From Lenisia limosa (Eukaryota > Breviatea), in assembly GCA_001655205.1 (NCBI GenBank), contig LPNZ01007654.1, forward strand, positions 1-64,000: 64,000 nt of DNA. Reading direction: 5' to 3'. A program made the translations under genes and the position numbers. Below the pieces are notes generated by a model. It saw only the letters and a program-made list of their open reading frames with translations, did no database searches and was not told the origin of the DNA. Position 1 is the first letter of the stretch, and every line of letters begins with the position of its first letter. This document shows positions 34,930 to 50,970 of the stretch, in pieces.

Positions 34930-35111
34930 CCCCCCCCCCCTAGTCCGTTTTATGTCACTCCTCCCCCCACACGTCTGATGTATCCCCCTATTTATTGACA
35001 CTGTCAGTTTTCATCACAAGGGTCGTTAACATCTTATTGATAACAATTGGTTAATAACAAGATCAGCTCCAATTAATACCGTCCACTTTGGCGGCTTGTA
35101 CGTTGAGGCTA
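34930..35111. other. Convergent 3' spacer with C tract
   Basis: A run of about ten C follows the EB1 stop directly. The spacer lies between the convergent EB1 and PPC-domain genes and presumably holds both 3' UTRs. Confidence 0.4.
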
Positions 35112-36360
35112 TCACCTTCGATGGATTTTTAGTTCATCCCAGGTCGTTTCGGGGTCGATTTCTCGGCTAAAATCATGAACATAGGGGGAGGGGGGGAGGT
35201 AAGAACTATATAAATTAATACTATATGATATATAGTATAAAAATAAAGTAATACTCACACTTTATGACTTGCAACAAGGCGGTGGGGATTATCAAAAATT
35301 GTCTATTTGTCCAACTGGCACATGATTCTGAACCACAACCGATGAACATGGAATCTAGCCAGTAACGAGATAATTGGCCCCTCACCTAAACACCAGGTCC
35401 CTGGACTCTAACAAGACAATTTCCGCTGTGGTGTAGATCTTAGATCCAGTGACAAGATGGCCTCCAAATGTCTGACCAACTCCGTTGGATATTCTAAGGA
35501 TTTAGAAGATTATGATAACTTTTCGAGTGGTTGCATTGTTACTGCCACCTGTACTTTGCATTAGTTGGTTAAAGTCATCTACTATCTATTACATAGTACA
35601 TATCATACAACATGTAATTGTATATTAGTATATCATATAATATCATAAAAGTTATAATAGAGATTTTAAAGCAAAAAAACAAAAGAGAAGTTTGGAATCA
35701 GTTTTAAAAAATTCAATGATGTGGACGGCTTCAAACTCATAATATATATCCCACTTACGAATGCATTAGCCCACTTACGAAATGTGGATATGAGGGCCGT
35801 CCGGGCCAATCGTTCCTGTCAAAGAGACTATTTCAAAAGGTCCTAAATGGAGATGACGAACAGTTCACAGAATGAACCCGATCTTGAGCAAAGTAGCCCC
35901 CTACCAGTTAGAGTGGTCAAGTCTGTTTGGTTTGCAAAACGGATCCTGGCCTCAGTCAAAGATCCAACACATGTGGCAACGGCAGCGGCCTGCGGTAATC
36001 AGTTCGAGAACACAAGTGCAAACACTCATCACATTTATGTGTCCCTCGCACTTTGAAGCCATGCTTCCTGACCGTGTCCACAATACCCTCCATTAAGTCC
36101 TCTCCAGGGTGCAATCTGATTCCGAGGGATTTCGTGTCTACTAAATGAAGCTTGTAGTGAATTTATAGGTTCGTACTTGTGTTGAAATAAGTTCAATTTT
36201 ATTAAATAAGAAAGTCACAGTTGAATTGCACAATTATGAATGCTCAAACAATAATCCACCTCCTACAAGACACATATCCTCCATCATTTGTACTAGTGAC
36301 CACCTGGCAAAAGATTGCAACGATCAGAAGCAGAACAGGAAACGTAGACAAATGCCACAT
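35112..36360 (-). CDS. PPC/DUF296 domain protein, possible signal peptide
   Basis: Small six-exon gene that I reconstructed by joining exons in phase. The domain exons read IRLHPGEDLMEGIVDTVRKH, AAAVATCVGSLTEARIRFAN, GPFEIVSLTGTIGPDGPHIH, QTFGGHLVTGSKIYTTAEIV and REIDPETTWDELKIHRR, ending with TGA at 35112-35114. This is the whole PPC (plant and prokaryote conserved, DUF296) fold, including the PGEDL, FEIVSLTGT, GGHL and TTAEIV signatures. Every junction has GT/AG and preserves frame. The likely first exon (ATG at 36358-36360) encodes MWHLSTFPVLLLIVAIFCQ, a signal-peptide-like stretch that splices in frame to LHLVDTKSLG. In plants the domain trimerises and occurs with AT-hooks; no AT-hook is seen here. 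The first exon is the least certain part. Confidence 0.75.
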
Positions 36361-36851
36361 CTTGATAGGCAAATGAATTTGAAGAGGGATCAATTATTTC
36401 TGCTGTCTACTATTTTTATATTTTATAATTACACTTAGTAGTTTTTTATGGAGGGTGGAAGGGGGAGGAGGAGGAGACAAAGGAACTCAAAAGGAGGAAA
36501 TAACTGGGGGTGCGCTGTGGTAGAAAAGTACTATGGTAAAATTGCTCGGAGAACTCTTCAATAATCAGGTTTAGAATATTTAATAATATAGATTGTAGTG
36601 CTTAATTAACTGACCTAGCAAAAAATTCCCTTTTTGTAACCGCTCTTCCATGTTTCCTTCCCTTGCCTGACCGCGAAACACATGTGACAAATAAAAAACA
36701 CTCAGACCAAGGCAGCATGAGGGCTCGAAGGTCTTCCACGCCCGGCACCAGCATCCAGCAAGAAGTGCAAAGAGGTTTGGCGATGGACTTCTGGAATTAT
36801 GTGGATGCATCTTAAAAGGGCGTTTCACTTTTATCAATCTATAAAATATAA
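36361..36851. other. Divergent spacer upstream of Sec3
   Basis: Probably promoters of the PPC-domain gene (minus) and Sec3 (plus). The stretch 36600-36830 is open on the minus strand for 85 codons but resembles no family I recognise and lacks supporting splice context. Confidence 0.4.
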
Positions 36852-39800
36852 ATGACTTCAGCTCTCACCGGAGGAGATAAAGTTGAGGCGACCATCAAAG
36901 TATGGGGCTCCAAGAGTGCGCGAACCTTGAAGAAAGCCAAGAAGTCAAAGAAGGAGAAGCCAAGACATCTCTCTATCACTGGTGGGATCCTTTTATAAAT
37001 CTATGTTGACTAATTTTGCATAATGTCAAATGCATAGAACAGCTCAACAGCCTATAATGTGGCCATATATTGATAATTACCCACTTCACTCCTCCTTGGA
37101 GGAACATTATCAGCAGTATATGACGTTTCAACTGGTTTGGCAGGCTTCACTAGTGACACAATTTGTGTGTATTATGATCCTAATTCAATGGAATTTAATG
37201 GAAAACAATCGCCAAGTCACTCAGATCACTGCAGTTAAACATGACAAAGTATACATCTACAAGCTGAAGCAAGATGACAAGAAAGGCCTCCAGCCAACGC
37301 GATCATGGCCTGCTGTGTCCTTGATATCGGTAAAAGGGTCTACTATTTTAACAAATAACATGTTCTGATGTTAAGTATGTTTAAAAGCAACCCGTCCCCC
37401 CCAATTTAAACTATCGATGCTTATTACCTGGGCATATGGAGTGGAGTCACCCTTTAGATCGAAGTGATCAAGGCCATGGAGCTGTCAGAGCCGAATACGT
37501 TGTTCACACTCAACCTTGACAAGGCCTACCACTGGCAGGCTGTTTCCTCGGTGGAGAGAGCAATGTTCCTATGTAAGGGGCTGTTCGGTACTGAATATGA
37601 CGGGTTCTTTCCACTGTCTTTGTGACGACACTACAGCGGACCTCGTTGAACTTGTGCGAGCAACGTCTGGGCGTGAGATTCCCATCATAGGTTCAACAAT
37701 TCAGCAACTTACTGCCGAAGGTAGTGGTGTAGTCAGGTGCTCCTAACCCGCTGTTGACAGTATAAGACTCGTGTTTTTAACTGATGTAGCTGGACAAAGC
37801 GCAAGGAAAGGGAGCGATGATGAAGGTAAACCTTGCACTAACCTCTGTTACTGTTATTTAACCGCCTTTGTGTCACCCTTGAAGATGAAGACACGTCCCA
37901 AATCGCGGTCCTATCCCCTGAGGAAGAAGACCAACTGCTCAGCCTCATGAAGACTACGACTGACATGAAGGGCCAAGCCGTCTTGGGTCAGTTGGAAGAC
38001 GTCATTGCGGACCTTCAGGAGGTTAGTTGATGGCAATGGGGACACAGGTCTTCGATTTAACATTCTAGTCGAGTATCCACTCCCTGCTGCAGCACCAAGA
38101 CGACATTCAGACCTTGAGCCACCAGCTTGACGTTGCCTGTCGAGATGTGGCCAGTATTTCAAAATGGCTGCGGGCTTTCAACCCTGCTTTGGAGGTTAGC
38201 AGCACTTTATCTTTAATCCCCTCCAATTACATTATGCCTTTGTTTTGTATTTTTAAGCCAAAAGTGAATTTCAAATAACCAAATGTCATTTCGTTTCTGC
38301 CACATCCTTACAACTATATCATTGCAAAATACCCATCTGTTACCTCCTTTCAGACAATGAGGAACAGTATTGAGGCGATTGAAGGGCGGAACAACCTTCT
38401 TGAGGTTCAGGCTGCTAACAAACAGGCCATAATACAGGAGGTTGACACGCTCATGGTGGGCTCACTCCCCTCATGTGGTGCTGACTTGTTTAGGAGAACC
38501 TTTCATTGAAACCCAGTTTTGAGAAGTCCCTTCAATTCACCGACCTCAGTACCCTTTCAGGGGTGGAGACTTGTGTTGAAGGTTGGGCATGCCTATGTAC
38601 ATAGATGTGGATATAAGTACGACTAACCGAGTAGTGACGGACCAAGTGTCGAAAGTTCTGAACGCCGTCATTCCGCCAGGAATGTGCGAAATGGTTGCTG
38701 TGAGTGGGAGTGTCAACAACACCTCTTAATCCTGTTCTTGCCACTCTCTCTTCAACTTACCCCCAGGTGATTTCTCGAAAAAAAGAAATCATGGATCTTT
38801 GCGACATTTTTGCCACTCGTCTGACAAACCACCTCATCAAGGGCATCACTGAGGAGGTTGGTATTGACGTTCTGTTGAACTCATTTTTATCGTTTTTAGT
38901 GCCACCGCATATCATCCAGCAAATCCAAAGCCAAGAAACTACACATTTCCTGTAGGCAAGGAAGGGACCAAAAAGCAATTCTGCTACCTATTATTGAAAA
39001 TGAAGGCAGCTTATGGCAACGTTCATTTCGAAAATTGATTATCCCTTCCGTCGGATGCATCACCTGAATGTTACCCCATAGCCCACGAGACCCTCCACGA
39101 CTTCTTGAGCACGCGAGCAGGACTCATCCAATGGCTCAGCTCATACAGCCCGGCGTAAGCCTCTTGCATCGACTTCGTGTTGTATTTTTTTACATAGACG
39201 ATTTACTCACGTCAGGAACTTCCGAACTGTTCTGAATGAACTTGAGGAGGAGGAAGGGAAGGTCTTCACAAAGAGCATCTCTTCTTTTATGGTGATCCTA
39301 AGCAAGCTTTTTGGTCTCTATATGATATCAATACACAGCTCAGCTCAACTCCTGACAATTTTCCGCTTTACCTTTCAGTCCAGTATTAAAACACTTCTGG
39401 TGAAGGAGCAACCGACTTCCCGCCTCTTTGCTACAAGCCAAAACCATATTGACGCGTGTGGTATGTGGGCACACAATAGGCATAACACTGATAGTATCTT
39501 GCCTCATAAATAGAGCTGTCTCACTTTCCTCATACAAACAGTTCCGCATGAGGTAATTACTGTGGAAGAAGTTTTCCCAGTCATAGGAAGTAACGACAGA
39601 ATAACACTGGCTCAGGTACGCAATTGCAATTGTTTATCTCGTCACCAAATCGTACTGCTTTGTCGTCTTCTGACACTCCAGGCGGCCAATCTGTTCCTTC
39701 ATACTGTACTTCCCATTGTGGAGGAGGAGGAGCTCTTCTTGTCCTCGTGTATGGTGCTATCTGACGATGACGAGTGAGAGGCTTGCTTAAAAGGAAAACC

Positions 39801-41970
39801 ATCAGCAAGATCCCTTATAAACGTGATGATAAGGATAGCTTCGGTCTGATACTACCTGTTTCATTCAGAGTGTATGTTATGATATGCATATACAGCACTA
39901 TTAATTCTTATGTTAGGATAGTATAATACTTAGATGATACAGAGTAAATCAGAAAAATGTTCTGTGATTTTTACCTTGAGTACTGTGTTTTCCATTATGT
40001 TTACCTCGAAGTTCTAGTGATCTGAGTCTCTCGGCAACCCTTGGTCGGATATTCTGCTCATTTCCGTCGGCTTGGGCCGGCTTCCAGTACGCTGGGGGGG
40101 GGGGGTGATATTTGAGATATCTCTTCATTGCCAGTTTTCAGTTTCCATGCCCGGTCACTTTGTGTTGACCAATGCAGTGACATAGCAATGAAATCTGACC
40201 ATTTGTGTCTCATTGATCTCAATGTTGTTTCTCAGAACTTCCTCGGACATCTTCAGTCGTAAGAGGGGTGTGGTCCGCATTATATGGATCTCATTTGGGT
40301 TTCACTCCTGTACAATAAAGTATATTGATGAATATCAAGACGTTTATACATTCTTGGAAGCCCTAATCATCGTGCTTTTCCTGTTGGGCATGTACAACAT
40401 GTAGTATATTATATGATAGTATTTGATTGGTATGGTTGAATCCAATAAATGATTGCTAATTGCCGGTTTTAGAAACTTCCTTGATGATGTGATGTCAGCC
40501 CAGGCGCTTGGCAACATCCGTGACTTCAACCTTTATTTGGTACGGTTTCATGATTGTCTTCTCCATAACCGTCCAGGACAACCAAGTTGATCACTTAAAC
40601 GAAACGAAACACGTGGCCAAACGGGTGGGTGTGTTAGCGCCAGTGAGTCACGTGACAATGACTCTGCAACTCTTAATGGCACATTGCCTTGGTGAGAAGT
40701 ACGACTCACTTTTGCCAATGGTGGTTAAGGTGGGAACGGACAGTTGCCACACTAGGGTGTCTTCGGTGGACATTTGCAATACTTCTGCTCTTTGGTTTGA
40801 CCCCCCCCCCCCNNNNNNNNNNNNNNNNNNNNNNNNNNNNNNNNNNNNNNNNNNNNNNNNNNNNNNNNNNNNNNNNNNNNNNNNNNNNNNNNNNNNNNNN
40901 NNNNGGTGTCTGCCTCTGACCCAAAGTACACCAACGTTATTCGTCTTGGTAGGCGGTCTTTGAGTGTTCATCTTCGGCATTGGGACTTCCCAGACACGAC
41001 GCAATAACCTATTACCCTCCCCCAGAAAACTACCACCACCTCTACATGTCCTTGAACGACCTTAGTATCCCGGGTGTTGACGACTTCCGTGCCCAAGCTA
41101 TGAAGCATTATCAGGTTGGCTGCAAAACAGGTTACCATATCAACTTCTGTTCTAATTGCCTAGGATAACACTGCTGAATATCTTGAATGGATCATTTCGT
41201 GTCAGTTCATCAAAACAAAGGTTACTTGGGGTCTTGCACCGAATGCATATTATCGTATTTCCTCAATCCTTGTGTAACACTTTTCATCACGTTTGTTTTG
41301 GCTGAACTCACCTTCAGGACTTCTTCGATTCGATGACGAAACTTCAAGGCCTTGTGGCGGAACGCGACATTCAGTACCAAGAGGAATTCTCGAGAGCTAA
41401 CTTGAAGAAAGCTCTCAAGGCTGCAACTGACAATGTGGGACTGCATACGCTTACCGATGCTTCCCAAGTTGATTCTTTGTTATACGCTATGATAGCATAC
41501 AATGACCTTTAACGTCACGCTACAGACGGCTAAACAACTACAAACAATATACCGACGAATGGACAAGCACCTTTGTGTCAAGGAGGGTCTGCTCCGTGAG
41601 CTCTGGAGCGATCTTTCAGTATGCTGCAGCAAGGCTGTGTCAAATATATTATCCTCACATGCATGACTTCCCAAAAATCACTACATTCTCGATAATATTA
41701 TATCAGATAGTAAGTAGTATCTATCATATCATATATTATTGTATGTTTGTATTTCAGCCCCTTACTGTAAAGTCATGGTATTTTTCTCGTTTCCTACAAT
41801 ATGACTAAGACGTTGAGCTGCTTTTGAGAAATTTGACCACCCAGCTGTTCTTTAACAGCTTATGGCAAGAATGGATTGCCAAGGTTGAGCTCTGTTACCC
41901 AGGTGAAGTCATCTCACTTTCCATCGATGAGCTGACTGCCATGCTTAACGCCACTCCAGAGAGCATCTGA
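36852..41970 (+). CDS. EXOC1: Exocyst complex subunit Sec3 / EXOC1
   Basis: Sec3 marks plasma-membrane sites for exocytic vesicle tethering. The start reads MTSALTGGDKVEATIKVW, then a polybasic ARTLKKAKKSKKEKPR and NRQVTQITAVKHDKVYIYKL, equivalent to the lipid-binding N-terminal PH-like domain, closed by LDKAYHWQAVSSVERAMF. Then come helical exons including EEEDQLLSLMKTTTDMKGQA, LQHQDDIQTLSHQLDVACRD and ASISKWLRAFNPAL, as in the EXOC1 coiled coil. The C-terminal part includes IEAIEGRNNLLEVQAANKQA and SCQFIKTK, and ends ELTAMLNATPESI with TGA at 41968-41970. The gap at 40813-40904 interrupts the C-terminal half. Length and order fit Sec3; weaker similarity in the middle leaves some exon edges uncertain. 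Confidence 0.8.
40813..40904. other. Assembly gap
   Basis: Preceded by C12 in the Sec3 gene. Confidence 0.99.
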
Positions 41971-42410
41971 TTCTAATTCTATGGTGTGTGTTTTTGTTTA
42001 ACAGGTCTGATTCCTGTTGCTGCTTCTCAGCTTTTTCCTTTATTTAACACGCCGATTGTGTCATTACAGGGGGGGGGGGCAAATGAAAATACTATGGGAG
42101 ATTNNNNNNNNNNNNNNNNNNNNNNNNNNNNNNNNNNNNNNNNNNNNNNNNNNNTCTGACCTACCCCATCGCGACGTTTTGCTTATCAAATGGTGATCCG
42201 CTAGAATTCCGGAATTCCGAGGCGACCTTGCTGGATGGGATGAAAGGTCGAAAATATTCGAATTTAGCGCGCTAAGGAGTTTCCCCCTTTCCCGACTGGT
42301 TTAGGCGTTGTAACAAGGTGAACCCCCCATTACCAACCCGTGAAATGAGTTTGAATCTTGAGTGTTTTCCAACAAGATTTCAACAAAATGTACATTGATA
42401 ATTGATACCA
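41971..42410. other. Convergent 3' spacer between Sec3 and PPWD1
   Basis: Holds the gap at 42104-42154, a G tract at 42069-42079 and two short palindromes (GAATTCCGGAATTC at 42204-42217 and TAGCGCGCTA near 42266). No gene recognised. Confidence 0.4.
42104..42154. other. Assembly gap
   Basis: In the Sec3/PPWD1 spacer, 24 bp after a G tract. Confidence 0.99.
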
Positions 42411-45400
42411 TTAGTTTCTAGGGATTTGAATGGAGATGATGCGAATCTGAAAAATGACATGAGATGAGAAAGGATGAGACATATATTGCTGTTACCAGAA
42501 AAGACGGCTTCATGAAACTACTAATATTTTATAGGGATAAGAACATGTTAATCGGTAGCAGTTTAGCTTACGTCGTCCCTTGGCTTGTCGTACTTGTTGG
42601 TGGTAACAGTTTCGATGTCACGACACACGTCCATTCCTAAATCGTTAGACATACCTTGGATTTAAACAATGAGGACCCTCCACTCAAAACCTTCGAACCC
42701 TTAATGACTCTCCCAAAGATAGTATGTTTGTCATCAAGCCACGGGGTAGGAACCTAATCGGATGAAAACCGTATTTACCACAAGACCAATTTCAAGGTTT
42801 ACGTAGCCGAACTGGACTGAAACGAACCCCCTCACAGTGGTGATGAAGAATTGAGACGCATTGGTATTGGGTCCAGCGTTAGCCATGGACACCATAAACG
42901 GCTTATCATGGCGCAGCTTAGGGTGAAACTCGTCCTCGAAGTCCTTGCCCCAAATCGACTCTCCACCGGTGCCGTCACTGGTGAAGAGGAGTTAGGAAAA
43001 AACTTTTCCCAGAAAATTACTGTTTTTTAACTACTGGCAAAATGGGAAATTCCCAACTCAAGTATTTTCCATTCGAATTCCTCCTCATTTTTTTCCGTGG
43101 TTTTCTTCCTTTTATTACTAGGAGTTTTCTGTTGAGGAAAACTCCTTGTAAAAAAAGCAGAACTATTCCCAAGAAAAAAACTCAGTGGGTTCAAACAGAA
43201 AAAAAGGAAGAGGTGGCAAAACGGTTGACGTAGTGAATGCAACTCACCCGAGAGGGTCACCCGTCTGGAGCATGAAGTTTCTGATGATACGATGGAACAC
43301 AATGCCCTCGTAGAACTTATTGCGCGAATGGGTCACAAAGTTCTCCACAGCCTTCGGAGCCTCGTTCGGGAACAACTGGATGGTGAAGCTGGTCCTTTCG
43401 GTACCAAAAGGTTGAAACCCTCAGAAGCTGGTATTTCGGTACAAAAAGACTGAAACCTCACTTCTGTCCGGAAGATAAGGGTGTTTCTGAAGTTCCCATT
43501 CTCACTTCGATGAAGATATCACCCTTGGTTGTTTGAAGAATTGCGGTGGAGGAGGTGGGAAGAGCGGCCTTGGTAGCCTTGGATGCGAGATGTGAAAGGT
43601 CTTGCTTCGGCTTCTCATTGAAGACGTCACGACCCAGGGTCTCATCTCTGTAGTTGTCACTCTCTTATAATGCTGACCGTCATACAAAAAACACCACAAA
43701 AAAGTTACCAATTCCAAGTTGCCCATAATACCCCACTCTTTGGGCTCATTGCGGGTGAAGAGGAAGAGACGTTCCGACTTGAAGGCACAAGCAACAACAA
43801 GGGGTTGGGCTAGGTGGTGAGTTTGTTGGGTGGGGGTAACACGGAAGGGTTTGAATGTCCAATTAACAAGGCACAGAAGAGAAACCAACGAGAGTGACCC
43901 CATGGAGTCAATTGTAAAAAATAAAAATCGGATAGAAAAGTTGAAGAGTAAATATCCTTTTTATTACTAGTCATTGTAAGAAAAGGGCTTTGAGGAGCCT
44001 GAGCCATTTATGTTCCTGAATACCCAGCCACCTTCCTCGACCTTGTTAGAAGACCCAGGATGGAGAAGAGCCTCAGCAGTTTTCATTGTGGGTTCAGACT
44101 ATATCGTGAGATCGGCCTTGTGCTTTGCAATCTTATCTTTCCAACTGACACCCAAGAGCTAACCTGAAAGAGGGCAATCTGGAGGAATCGCTGGGTGTTC
44201 TCAGATTTACCAAGGAGAAGAGAGAGGCGGTTCGTGACAATGTTGAGGACTGAGCGGGGTGAAAACAGCGAGAGAAAAAAGCTGAGTCCTAATAATGGGT
44301 CTGTTTGAAAACCAGCAATCGCGCCAGCATACTTTTGATGCCTAACATGGACGGGTAAACAAGGAAGTGTCCTGACTGGTCAAATACCGCGTTGGAGGGA
44401 GGAGCCGTGGCTGGGGGGGGGGGGGNNNNNNNNNNNNNNNNNNNNNNNNNNNNNNNNNNNNNNNNNNNNNNNNNNNNNNNNNNNNNNNNNNNNNNNNNNN
44501 NNNNNNNNNNNNNCCCAAGATACAACTCAATAAAACTCACATCCAACCCATACACAAGGATACAAAAGAGGGACCAGATTACAAGCGCCTACTGTCTTTC
44601 TCCAGTTCTCTCTCAGTTGCAACACGTTTTCCAAAGTCGATTGCCTCGAGTTTGATCATTGAATCAGCGCCCTCTTGCTGCGGTGTTAGTGCGTATTATG
44701 AAATGAAAGAAACGAGATACAGCCGCAGTATTCAACCAAATATTATGTGAAAAATACTTGTCTAATAGGGGAGAAAATCAAAGGGTTATTAAAAGACATA
44801 TGATTAGCCACAACTCCAATCAAAACTCACCTTCTGTGCAGTGTTGATAACGGACAGAGACTCGTCATAGACTCGATGGAGCTTTCCTGTCGCAGTTTTG
44901 AAGACCCTTGGTTGTCAACACTGAACTAAAGCAATGGTTGTGATCCCACCTAATCTTTCTATCGACGGCAGTGACAACAAACAATGAACCATCACGTGAC
45001 ACATCAAGAGCACGTGCTTGGGTTTTGTCCTACACGGTGAGGGGTAAACTTGGTTAATAGCAAATGTAGACGGGTCTGAAAAAGATATTAGAAAAAGATT
45101 AGGAAATAAACAGGCAAATATAATAATAACTATGAAACCATCTGATATGAAAGAAGCGCACCTACACCTTGGTTGTTTCCCTGCTTGAATCCCCCCCCCC
45201 CCCAANNNNNNNNNNNNNNNNNNNNNNNNNNNNNNNNNNNNNNNNNNNNNNNNNNNNNNNNNNNNNNNNNNNNNNNNNNNNNNNNNTTGCACCTGATTTG
45301 TCAGCATTACTCTTTAAGTGATCATTTATATATGTTAAAATCCATTTAATGGTATCGAGGATTTTATATATATAGGATGACTGCGTACTTGGACAGCTCT

Positions 45401-47026
45401 GAAAAGGGCAACTATTTTCCTTGGCTAATTATATTCCACTTTCTTACCTTCTCAGAAGGCTTTCCTGTCTTGGCATCCCAAATTTCAATGACATTATCCG
45501 AGCTGATTGAGATACAAATGTCCTGGGCAGGGTTGTACTGGGGTGGGGGGTGAAAAGAAAGATATTTTATTTAAGAATATTGGTAAAAGTACAAAGAACC
45601 TCCAAATACTAAGCAAAAAGAAATAATAACAGATATGAGCCGTATATCATATCATATGTTAAAACTAGACAAAAACTATATATCAGATGTATGTATTACA
45701 TAAACACACATGAACAAAAAACACCGCCATCCATAAAGCCCAAAAATGTATGAATCATCAGGATGCTTGGCTCTATATGGGAACCCAAGAAGAAATGACC
45801 TACTTTGAGTGCGGTGACGGGTTTCCTGTGGAAGTTGTACGTAGTCACAAGCTTCTCCTCAGCCTCGAAGTCGTAGATGCGAATAGCTGATGAGTCTCTG
45901 TCGGTCCTGAGTGTGTCACAACAATGCTCTCAGGCCACACCACCACGCTTTAAGAGTCACTCCGCGTTGTTAAGGAGGGTCGAAAAATTAATTAATTTCC
46001 AGAATTCACCACCACTTTCTTCCTATTCCAATAAAGTGAACAGGCAGATCCCAGCCTACACAGCAAGGTGGTTCTTTTCTCTGCCACCGTGGGTGATGAA
46101 CTGCAGGCAAGAGGGAACAAAGTCCAAACGGAACATGCACACCATATCTAAAATAGGTTGGAGATGACATGTCGAGTTTTACCCGAGAAGAGAATAAAAA
46201 CAATTTAATGAAGTGTTCAATCTCAAATTAATGACGTCAGCCATCTTACCGAAGGACATGATGTCGTAGATTTTGACAGCTTTGTCCTCTCCACAAGACG
46301 CAAGCCAGTTGCCGTTGGCGGAGATGTTGATGTCATGGAGCGCTCCTGGGTGGGTGTGATGGATGTATAAAGAAAGACATTGAACCATACACTGGACATC
46401 AAACTATCGTTTCTTTCCAATCTCCACACCATATCAATATATCATCTCACCTTTGTGAGCCTTGTAATGCTTGACAAACTCGAACTTTTCGACAGTCTTC
46501 TTCCAGAACTTCAAATGTCCATCAACAGACCCGGTGATAATGTAACCTGGGTGCTATGAGGTATGCCTCTAAATCCAACATATTCAAGAGGTTTGAGGGA
46601 AAGGTTATAACGGTCATTTCCCCCAGCCCTTCTATCTGTGCTTTAATGGAATAAAAACTATTTCATTTACTATGGGACAAAAAAAATAAGCTCTTAATAA
46701 CCTGTGAACAAACCTGATGGTGCGGTAGCAGTGTGGGTAACACGATCGCGATGCATGTAGGAGTTTTCGTACATCTGTGCACAGGGAAGTTCATCAAGGA
46801 TATTCTTCTCGTGGTGTAAAACTGAAATGGTTACATTTAGAGCTAAGAGAGCAGAAAGGGGGTCTAAAAGATTACCTCTCCTCTTCTTCTGCTTGGGTTT
46901 GGTCATAAGAGAAAGGGACGGTCCTTCATCCACGTCTTCAGGCATTGTCATTAAGGAAAGAGAGGGTCCCATATCTTCAGAATCGCTCAAGGGGGCATCC
47001 CTCTTCTGATCCAACACTTCACCCAT
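42411..47026 (-). CDS. PPWD1: PPWD1: WD40-repeat peptidyl-prolyl isomerase
   Basis: Nuclear cyclophilin associated with spliceosomes. The ATG at 47024-47026 gives [18 protein letters not shown] with an acidic repeat, then [20 protein letters not shown] and YMHRDRVTH, the PPWD1 signature before the propeller. WD40 exons follow: [76 protein letters not shown] and [18 protein letters not shown]. Then [17 protein letters not shown] and [17 protein letters not shown] lead into the cyclophilin domain: [63 protein letters not shown], and the final strand [11 protein letters not shown] ending in TAA at 42411-42413. The catalytic Arg (FHRI) and the QFF motif are present. Two gaps (44426-44513 and 45206-45286) lie in introns of the propeller part. 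Confidence 0.93.
44426..44513. other. Assembly gap
   Basis: Preceded by G13; on the gene strand this is the C tract plus AG before the PPWD1 exon [14 protein letters not shown]. Confidence 0.99.
45206..45286. other. Assembly gap
   Basis: Preceded by C13-AA in PPWD1, the one flanking tract whose strand is opposite to the expected pattern. Confidence 0.99.
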
Positions 47027-47268
47027 GTTTGAAAATCCCAAGGCTCTGACTCAAGCTATTCTTAAACAATTGCCTATAATATACAACAAAACATACAACA
47101 ATGACCAAAGAAGGCGAAAGAGGGCGTTTTTTCTTTTACCAAAAAAAATAGACCAAATATAAACCCCGCAGGAAGATCGTATAAAGCATGACAAGATTTG
47201 TTTTTGTTTCTTTCTTAGATATCTTTTAAAAAAACAATTCATACTACACATCAACAATCAAAATACAT
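47027..47268. other. Tandem spacer between PRMT and PPWD1
   Basis: About 240 bp between the PRMT stop and the PPWD1 start, both on the minus strand. AT-rich, and presumably contains the PRMT 3' end and PPWD1 promoter. No motif claimed. Confidence 0.35.
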
Positions 47269-50775
<3,507 letters not shown>

Positions 50776-50970
50776 GGTGATAGCAACTCTCAGAAAAAAA
50801 AAATTCTGGGCTTTTATATTTGCGTTCACGCATGACGCAATCCTTTAGAATCCTCCTGTCCCCTCCCCCTCTCTCCCAAGCTCCCTCGTGTCAGCTTCTA
50901 CCTTAAACTATCAGAGAAAAATAACACTACATCTATATCAAGGGAGTTCCAGTGAAACAGCGGACTTACT
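50776..50970. promoter_or_regulatory. Divergent promoter region between PRMT and Ygr210-type GTPase
   Basis: Only 195 bp between opposing start codons. It contains a pyrimidine-rich stretch (about 50842-50885) of mainly C and T. Inferred from geometry only. Confidence 0.45.

Noticed and set aside
36300-36400. Plus-strand Lys/Arg-rich peptide (CNDQKQNRKRRQMPHLDR) suggesting a retroelement gag-like fragment
   Set aside because: There is no CCHC knuckle or neighbouring reverse transcriptase, and the opposite strand gives an in-frame signal-peptide exon for the PPC-domain gene.
36580-36837. Minus-strand 85-codon frame upstream of Sec3
   Set aside because: No recognisable motif, Cys/Trp-rich composition and no splice context; it is treated as spacer.
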